Assembly: GCA_014730235.1 (NCBI GenBank)
Contig: WJIO01000286.1
Location: 1 to 19,876 of the forward strand
Source: Candidatus Poribacteria bacterium
GTDB lineage: Bacteria > Poribacteria > DTPJ01 > WJIO01
Direction of reading: 5' to 3'
Length of the DNA stretch: 19,876 bases
Under the pieces are notes generated by a model. It had not been told where the DNA came from. It saw nothing but the letters and a program-made list of their open reading frames with translations, and made no database searches. A program made the translations under genes and the position numbers. This document shows positions 15,302-19,876 of the stretch, piece after piece (within the stretch, counting starts at the first letter, position 1; every line of letters starts with the position of its first letter).

Positions 15302-16368
15302 CCAAGGTTAATAAGTAATTCTAACTGTTCGTTTCCTGAATCATAAGGCTTAACGATAATGTCAGGAAATCCGTTGCCGGTCATGTCTGCGACTCTGGAA
15401 CAGTGGGTGGGGTAATGTCCAACTATATCCATATCAAACTTACCTCTACCTTGATTACGGTAAATAACTTCCCTGGCTTTCGGATATCCGCTTAACCCCA
15501 TTTCACCCACAAATATATCCAGCATACCGTTACCGTCGAAATCAGCTATTTCCAGACTGTGAGGATGGAAGAAATTATCAGCCAGCAAAGTCGGTTTCCA
15601 GTCAGGATTTCTCAACCATATTACTTTTGCTTTGTCCAGTTCACCTTCGGATAAAACTATATCCGGTTTGCCATTACCTGTTAAATCACCTACAGCTATA
15701 CAAGTTCGCACATCTATATCAGCAAGTAGTTCAGTGCGTTCCCAGCTTCCGTCGGACTTACGTTTAAATATGTTTGGGCCTGCTATTACCTCAGCTTCAC
15801 CATCACCGTCTATATCTACCACTACAACACCTTCGACATGTGTGTTTTCAGCTATTATGTGACAGTAATCATCCGGCCAGGGTGACACTCGGGGATCGTC
15901 TGGAATATCGAAATAGGCTATAACCTTTGCCCCTTGAGATGCAAACACGATCTCTATTTCACCATCACCATCTATATCACCAACGGCCTGATCATGGTAC
16001 TTGCGGAATTTATTGGTTATGGTATGGGCTTTCCATCTTTCACTTGAATTATCGGGGTTTTCAAACCAGAATAGCCCTGTGTTTGTATAACCAATTGGGG
16101 CATCCATAGGCGCGCCCACAACAACGTCCAACTTGTCGTTACCTGTAATATCCACAAGCACGCCGCCAGCCTCTAAATGGGTTGTGCCGATGATATGACG
16201 CTTCCATGTGGGATTTTCGTACCATACCAGGTTATTTTCACCATATTTAGAACCTACAACAATGTCATTTTTGCCGTTGCCGCTAATGTCGCCAACCAGA
16301 CAGACGTCGTTCTTTGTGCCTGTAGTTCTGGGATCGATTATCTGATGTCTAAATACCAATGGTTTCAT
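15295..16368 (-). CDS. FG-GAP/VCBS repeat protein without signal peptide (seven-bladed propeller)
   Basis: A 357-residue protein made almost entirely of FG-GAP-type repeats with calcium-loop-like motifs: DISGNGKNDIVVG, DITGNDKLDVVVG, DIDGDGEIEIVFA, DIDGDGEAEVIAG, DLTGNGKPDIVLS, DFDGNGMLDIFVG and DMTGNGFPDIIVK. Seven repeats predict a complete propeller. WYENPTWKRH-type segments between blades recur (WYENP, FWFENP, WLRNPDW). Unlike the first FG-GAP protein in the window, it has no export signal, so a cytoplasmic location is expected. It sits between the dehydratase and the sulfatase in the catabolic block, making an enzyme or substrate-binding role plausible. GGAG lies 7 nt before the ATG. Its last residues run into SDR-like sequence, so the C-terminus may have been altered. 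Confidence 0.82.
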   Translation of the reverse strand: MKPLVFRHQIIDPRTTGTKNDVCLVGDISGNGKNDIVVGSKYGENNLVWYENPTWKRHIIGTTHLEAGGVLVDITGNDKLDVVVGAPMDAPIGYTNTGLFWFENPDNSSERWKAHTITNKFRKYHDQAVGDIDGDGEIEIVFASQGAKVIAYFDIPDDPRVSPWPDDYCHIIAENTHVEGVVVVDIDGDGEAEVIAGPNIFKRKSDGSWERTELLADIDVRTCIAVGDLTGNGKPDIVLSEGELDKAKVIWLRNPDWKPTLLADNFFHPHSLEIADFDGNGMLDIFVGEMGLSGYPKAREVIYRNQGRGKFDMDIVGHYPTHCSRVADMTGNGFPDIIVKPYDSGNEQLELLINLGG

Positions 16369-16387
16369 ATTGTATCTCCGTAGCTTT

Positions 16388-17491
16388 TTACCAGTCTACG
16401 ACTGAATTATCATCGGGATGATAGCTTTCAGGATTACGCCAGTCGTGGTCAATTTTATCTTCCATAGCATCCTCATCAAGCTCAATACCCAGGCCTGGAG
16501 CTTTAGGAAGCTCTACAAAACCATCTTTACATACAAATGGGTTCTTCAGGTATCCTTCACCCAGTGTTGTGTGTTCCTGAGCGATGAAGTTAGGTATGGA
16601 TGCATCCAGTTGTATACATGAGGCTAATGATATGGGCCCTAATGGATTGTGAGGAGCTATACCGGCATAATAGGATTCGGCCATTCCCGCTATTATATGT
16701 ACCTCATGGATTCCCCCGGCATGACATAAATCCGGCTGTAGTATAGACGCAGCATGTTTTTCCAGTATTTCCCGGAATCCCCATTTGGTGAATATTCTCT
16801 CACCAGTGGCAATGGGAAGATGTGTTCCGCGAGCTATTTCAGCCATTACGTCAACGTTCTGACACTGGCAAGGCTCTTCGATAAACATGGGCTGATAAGG
16901 TTCAAGTTCCTTGATAAGCAGTTTTGCTGTCTGTGGGCTGATAGCACCATGAAAATCTATGGCAATATCCACATCCGGGCCTGCCACTTCCCGCAGTTCG
17001 GCGAAACGATTTGCTGCTTTATCGACAAAAGACTTGTTTTCAACTATACGGGCTGGACGACCACCGGCAACACCGGTCTTAAAAGCTGTAAATCCTTTAT
17101 CAATCCATTCTTTCATGGCCTTTGGATCGCCGCAACCTTTATACATCCTGATACGATCCCTGGTGGGACCACCCAGCATCTGGTATACCGGAACACCCAG
17201 GGATTTCCCGGCTATATCCCATAAAGCATGTTCAACGCCGCTCAGCGCGCTGGTAAGTAAGGGCCCTCCTCGATAAAAAGCATGACGATACATGGCCTGC
17301 CAGTGATGCACTACTTTCCGAGGATCTTTACCAATCAGGTATTGAGCCAATTCATCAACGGCCTGGGCGCAGGTTAAAGCGCGTCCTTCCAGTATGGGTT
17401 CACCAAGACCTACTAATCCCTCGTCGGTGTGTATTTTCAGGAACAACCATCGGGGTTTTACAAGCATTGTCTCCACTTTTGTGATTTTCAT
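16388..17491 (-). CDS. dgoD: D-galactonate dehydratase-like enzyme (enolase superfamily, mandelate racemase subgroup)
   Basis: Likely dehydrates a C6 aldonic acid such as D-galactonate to the 2-keto-3-deoxy acid. The N-terminus (KITKVETMLVKPRWLFLKI, TDEGLVGLGEP, EGRA) and FYRGGPLLTSALSGVEHALW closely follow the DgoD pattern. Metal ligands are visible as D179 (in DFHG), E205 (in IEEP) and E231 (in TGER). The catalytic pair H181 (DFHG) and H281 (APHNPLGP) is the DgoD arrangement, and QPDLCHAGGI is present. The C-terminus, PDDNSVVDW after DHDWRNPESY, also matches DgoD. At 367 residues it is slightly shorter than E. coli DgoD. AGGAGA precedes the ATG. The residues from about 140 to 155 (GVAGGRPARIVENK) differ from the standard enzyme, so a related aldonate cannot be excluded. 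Confidence 0.85.
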   Translation of the reverse strand: MKITKVETMLVKPRWLFLKIHTDEGLVGLGEPILEGRALTCAQAVDELAQYLIGKDPRKVVHHWQAMYRHAFYRGGPLLTSALSGVEHALWDIAGKSLGVPVYQMLGGPTRDRIRMYKGCGDPKAMKEWIDKGFTAFKTGVAGGRPARIVENKSFVDKAANRFAELREVAGPDVDIAIDFHGAISPQTAKLLIKELEPYQPMFIEEPCQCQNVDVMAEIARGTHLPIATGERIFTKWGFREILEKHAASILQPDLCHAGGIHEVHIIAGMAESYYAGIAPHNPLGPISLASCIQLDASIPNFIAQEHTTLGEGYLKNPFVCKDGFVELPKAPGLGIELDEDAMEDKIDHDWRNPESYHPDDNSVVDW

Positions 17492-17538
17492 TATATTTGT
17501 CTCCTAAACAGGCTCAGCGGGAGCTTCGTCCCCCCATG

Positions 17539-18576
17539 TCATTTGTTATACTTTTGGCGATGTTTTGTACCATATACTATGGATTCATTTAAGAACGCTT
17601 CTATATTTTCAAAGGGTGTTCCCGATACTATACCGTTACCTGCACCCATGCACATGCCGCCATCAGGTCTATCGAAAGTATCTATAAGAAAACGAACTTC
17701 TTCCCGAACTCCATCAGGGTCTTTTTCCTGCAATACATGCTGGACATCAATACCCACCAGAAATGTCATCTTATCACCGTAGTATCTTGCCACTTCCACC
17801 TCGTTCATGGTGTGCTTCTGGACAGGATGAAATACTGTAACACCAGCTTCTGCAAGGTCTGCCAGGGCTTCAGTGTTATTACCACAACTATGTAACCACC
17901 AATGTAAATTATTTTCTTTTATAACTTTACCGACTTTTACATAATAAGGTTTTATAAGCTCTTTAAATGTTTCTGGTTTCATCATAAGCTGAGTCTGGTG
18001 GCCTAAATCGTCGCTTGTCCAGAATCCATCGGGTTTAAAATCCCGGACACATCGCCTTATGTGCCTGATATACTGATCCGCTAGGACATCATGTAGACGA
18101 TGTATATTTTCCTTGTCCAGGTGATAATCCATCATCAGGTTCTGCATCCCTCGCAGTCCCCAGGGTCTTTCAAAGAATAAAGCCCACCATCCGAACATAA
18201 GATAACGGTTCTGTTTACGAATACTCTCTGCGCTTTCAATCAGGTTGTCGTATTGGGGATCGTTTTCCGGATCCTGCATTTTTTCAATAAATTCATCCAG
18301 CTTATCATAATCATCAATCAAACATCTGGAATCGTGGGCTTTGCTTCCTTTAGCCTGCCATGAAAGCTTCATAGCTCCAATGTCCAAGGGATTGACCCAC
18401 AGGGTTGATGTGTCCTCAGGATAGCGGTTGAATTCACCCAGTCTTTCACCATATTGCTCGTGTAATCCCTCTCCCCACCATCTTGCCCTCACCAGGGGGA
18501 TTCGGGATGGGTAATTTTTCTCAACGGCTTTTATGACTTCTTCTCGCGGTAATGGTTCCCAACGTTCTTCTGACAT
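17539..18576 (-). CDS. Uroporphyrinogen-decarboxylase-like (URO-D/MtaA superfamily) protein
   Basis: A 345-residue member of the URO-D superfamily, which includes heme-pathway decarboxylases and zinc-dependent methyltransferases such as MtaA. Supporting segments are GFWTSDDLGHQTQLMMKPETF, KELIKPYYVKVGKVIKENNL, WWLHSCGNNTEALADLAEAG (the HxC of the methyltransferase zinc site) and GGMCMGAGNGIVSGTPFENI near the end. The N-terminal substrate motif of true HemE is not seen, so heme synthesis is unlikely. The His-x-Cys suggests the methyltransferase-like branch, as in many such genes linked to sugar or methyl-compound catabolism in environmental bacteria. GAGGAAAAAC precedes the ATG. It lies between ThuA and the dehydratase, 47 nt before the latter, so probably in one transcript. 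Confidence 0.88.
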   Translation of the reverse strand: MSEERWEPLPREEVIKAVEKNYPSRIPLVRARWWGEGLHEQYGERLGEFNRYPEDTSTLWVNPLDIGAMKLSWQAKGSKAHDSRCLIDDYDKLDEFIEKMQDPENDPQYDNLIESAESIRKQNRYLMFGWWALFFERPWGLRGMQNLMMDYHLDKENIHRLHDVLADQYIRHIRRCVRDFKPDGFWTSDDLGHQTQLMMKPETFKELIKPYYVKVGKVIKENNLHWWLHSCGNNTEALADLAEAGVTVFHPVQKHTMNEVEVARYYGDKMTFLVGIDVQHVLQEKDPDGVREEVRFLIDTFDRPDGGMCMGAGNGIVSGTPFENIEAFLNESIVYGTKHRQKYNK

Positions 18577-18604
18577 CGTTTTTCCTCACTGAAATTTTGG
18601 ATAT

Positions 18605-18640
18605 TATTGATGGCGGTTTTTTAAAAAACCGCCATCAATA
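18605..18640 (-). terminator. Perfect 36-nt palindrome (possible terminator or processing hairpin)
   Basis: The sequence reads the same on both strands: TATTGATGGCGG, six T, six A, then the complement. It lies 6 nt after the ThuA stop and 28 nt before the URO-D-like start. The stem is strong, but the T-run sits in its centre and no T-run follows it, so it is not a standard intrinsic terminator. It may reduce read-through or stabilise the ThuA message. The structure is certain; the function is not. Confidence 0.45.
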
Positions 18641-18646
18641 GCGTTA

Positions 18647-19312
18647 TTATTCTTCCAGACCGGCAGCCCACTTTATACAACCTTCAATATGTTCCAGGAA
18701 CCAATCCTGATCCCACAGATCATCGGGATGTCCCAGGGCGGAATACATTACCCGGCCTTTGCCGTAATTATGACACCAGCCCATAGCATAATCGTGATCC
18801 TCACGATTACCTTTGGACAGGTCTACAGTGTCGTTATCAATTTTCATCAGGACATGTGTTTTATTCCGATCCCAGTTTTTGAAGGTGTATATTTCATCAA
18901 AAACCTTGAAGCTGTCGCCTAACATTTTTGTAGCTGGATGATTCTTATCTTCAACGATAATGCCCACTTCCTGAGTCCAGGGATGACCCGCGAAGTATCC
19001 GCCTATCATTTCGCCGTATTCTTCCCATTCATAACCGGTATCGGTGGCATTGTGGATACCAAAGAAACCTTTACCATTTTTCACAAAATCAATAACAGCT
19101 TCCTTCTGTTCGTCTGTGAAATCCAGATTTCCGGTGGTGGCGAATATCAGAACATCAACTTTTTCCAGATTTTCTTTTGAGATACGCTGTAGAAGATGAG
19201 TTGTTGTTACATTCCATCCGTTCTTCTTACCTATTTTTTTAATAGCAACTTCTGCATTGGGCAAATAGCTGTGTTCAAAACCGGCTGAGTGTCTCAGCAT
19301 CAGGATATTCAT
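18647..19312 (-). CDS. ThuA-like protein (trehalose-utilization / glutamine-amidotransferase-like fold)
   Basis: A 221-residue ThuA-family protein. The start NILMLRHSAGFEHSYLPNA gives the first strand and loop. VDVLIFATTGNLDFTDEQ, FVKNGKGFFGIHNATDTGYEW, GGYFAGHPWTQEV, VFDEIYTFKNW and VMYSALGHPDDLW follow in family order. ThuA proteins are linked to disaccharide utilisation and to oxidised-sugar metabolism, where partners convert 3-keto sugars; the exact reaction is unsettled. ATG at 19310-19312 has AAGGAGG 5 nt upstream and begins the conserved domain directly. A longer in-frame ATG at 19336 lacks this support and would place the ribosome site inside the gene. It is the first gene of the long minus-strand block, about 92 nt downstream of a predicted transcription start. 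Confidence 0.9.
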   Translation of the reverse strand: MNILMLRHSAGFEHSYLPNAEVAIKKIGKKNGWNVTTTHLLQRISKENLEKVDVLIFATTGNLDFTDEQKEAVIDFVKNGKGFFGIHNATDTGYEWEEYGEMIGGYFAGHPWTQEVGIIVEDKNHPATKMLGDSFKVFDEIYTFKNWDRNKTHVLMKIDNDTVDLSKGNREDHDYAMGWCHNYGKGRVMYSALGHPDDLWDQDWFLEHIEGCIKWAAGLEE

Positions 19313-19411
19313 TTTATCCTCCTTACAATAATTCATTATTTTTGGGTGTATGCAAAATTCTAATACACAATAAATTTTCCAGCTATAAGGTTAATTTATC
19401 GTATATGATGT

Positions 19412-19440
19412 TTTATACCTCTTATTCACTTAATCGTCAA
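19412..19440 (-). promoter_or_regulatory. Sigma70-type promoter of the ThuA-led block
   Basis: On the minus strand, TTGACG (19440-19435) and TATAAA (19417-19412) are separated by exactly 17 nt. Each hexamer matches consensus at 5 of 6 positions. The expected start near 19404 would give a leader of about 92 nt before the ThuA ATG. This is the best promoter match noticed in the window. Confidence 0.6.
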
Positions 19441-19737
19441 GCCTTTAGTTATAATACTTGTAATTCGGAAAGGTCATTTACAAAGCAAGCATCATTTTCT
19501 TTTCATGTTCTGAAAAGTCAAGATAACCGTCTGATGAAAGCCATAAGAGTAAGTATTCACAGCTACAGGAATCAGAATATGACACACCAAACCCATTGCC
19601 GTCACACTAATTTGGTTACACTGACTTGTTGGATGGACAAAACACTATCCGCTGCTTCAGCCAAATCCTGACATATAGTATGGTTTCAGACGTTCCTGGA
19701 CTTCACTAGGCATTCCCAGAAGAAGACCTATAAGGTA
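19441..19737. other. Unassigned, probably decayed region
   Basis: No intact gene is evident. On the minus strand, short open stretches such as GLLLGMPSEVQERLKPYYMSG (about 19720-19660) are followed by stops. This could be a degraded coding sequence, but I do not recognise a family. The plus-strand open frame across 19342-19671 lacks a ribosome site and protein-like patterning. Confidence 0.3.
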
Positions 19738-19772
19738 CTAAGCCTGTTTTCAACACCCCTTTAAATCCTATT
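19738..19772 (-). repeat. Right copy of the 35-nt inverted repeat bracketing the window
   Basis: Its reverse complement matches 107-141 at 31 of 35 positions, with GGTGTTGAAAACAGGCT conserved without change. It begins at the stop codon of the partial minus-strand reading frame that enters from the window end. The other copy adjoins the IS256 remnant, so both copies sit next to decayed sequence. Confidence 0.6.
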
Positions 19773-19875
19773 CAAGTTTTACAGGTTCCAGATAAACATC
19801 AGGATGTAGCAAACCCAAAACCTGAATTAAGTCATTCTGAAACTGGGTTAAAGGCGCAATCTGCTTCCAGCAACT
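19770..19875 (-). CDS. C-terminal end of an unidentified protein, cut by the window edge
   Basis: The minus strand is open from the window edge for 34 codons, encoding WKQIAPLTQFQNDLIQVLGL and then LHPDVYLEPVKLE, before a TAG at 19770-19772. The composition looks like real protein (amphipathic, no odd bias), but the piece is too short to identify. It could be a transposase tail, given the repeat directly after it, or an ordinary gene. Confidence 0.35.
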
Positions 19876-19876
19876 A

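Noticed and set aside
17539-18576. Annotation as HemE (heme biosynthesis)
   Set aside because: The HemE N-terminal substrate motif is absent, and the HxCG segment and context fit the MtaA-like branch better.
19342-19671. 109-codon plus-strand open frame at the right end
   Set aside because: It has a TTG start without a ribosome site and low-complexity composition, and it runs antisense through the ThuA promoter. I do not call it a gene.

Overview
The window looks like chromosome from a Poribacteria-type bacterium or a close relative. This is an inference from gene style: secreted FG-GAP/ASPIC-UnbV and LamG-type proteins, a C-terminal NPFNPETW segment with a FlgD-like tail, ThuA, PIG-L, a uroporphyrinogen-decarboxylase-like protein, a DgoD-type dehydratase and a sulfatase side by side. 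No rRNA, tRNA, CRISPR array, transporter or transcription-factor gene was seen.

Layout. 1-1210: decayed IS256-family transposase (5' truncated, in-frame stop). 1217-3100 (-): secreted seven-repeat FG-GAP protein. 3657-4940 (+): ADP-glucose pyrophosphorylase, glgC. 5430-8627 (-): a tight three-gene unit, transcribed PIG-L deacetylase, NagB-like sugar isomerase/deaminase, then an unusual dehydrogenase-SGNH hydrolase fusion. It reads as a small amino-sugar or acyl-sugar processing operon. 8991-10789 (+): lipoprotein and acetamidase/formamidase-like enzyme. 10969-19312 (-): a long co-oriented catabolic block, transcribed ThuA, URO-D-like protein, galactonate-dehydratase-like enzyme, cytoplasmic FG-GAP propeller, an SDR relic, sulfatase, VOC protein, DUF362 protein and a LamG protein. 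A good sigma70-type promoter (TTGACG, 17 nt, TATAAA) precedes it. 19313-19876: promoter region, then non-coding or decayed sequence and the end of an unidentified minus-strand reading frame.

The most unusual feature is the intergenic DNA. Two families of nested palindromic, MITE-like elements occupy most of the larger gaps. One is 123-124 bp with GTAATC/GATTAC ends and has three copies. The other has CTTCCGG...CCGGAAG-type arms and has two clear copies plus one degenerate copy. The two outer families differ in sequence but carry the same inner hairpin (GTCATTCCTGC ... GCAGGAATGAC). In both families the inner core occurs in opposite orientations while the outer arms keep one orientation. One copy supplies the stop codon of the DUF362 gene, and another forms a bidirectional terminator between convergent genes. 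A 35-nt imperfect inverted repeat near the two window ends brackets about 19.6 kb, which suggests rearrangement or island boundaries.
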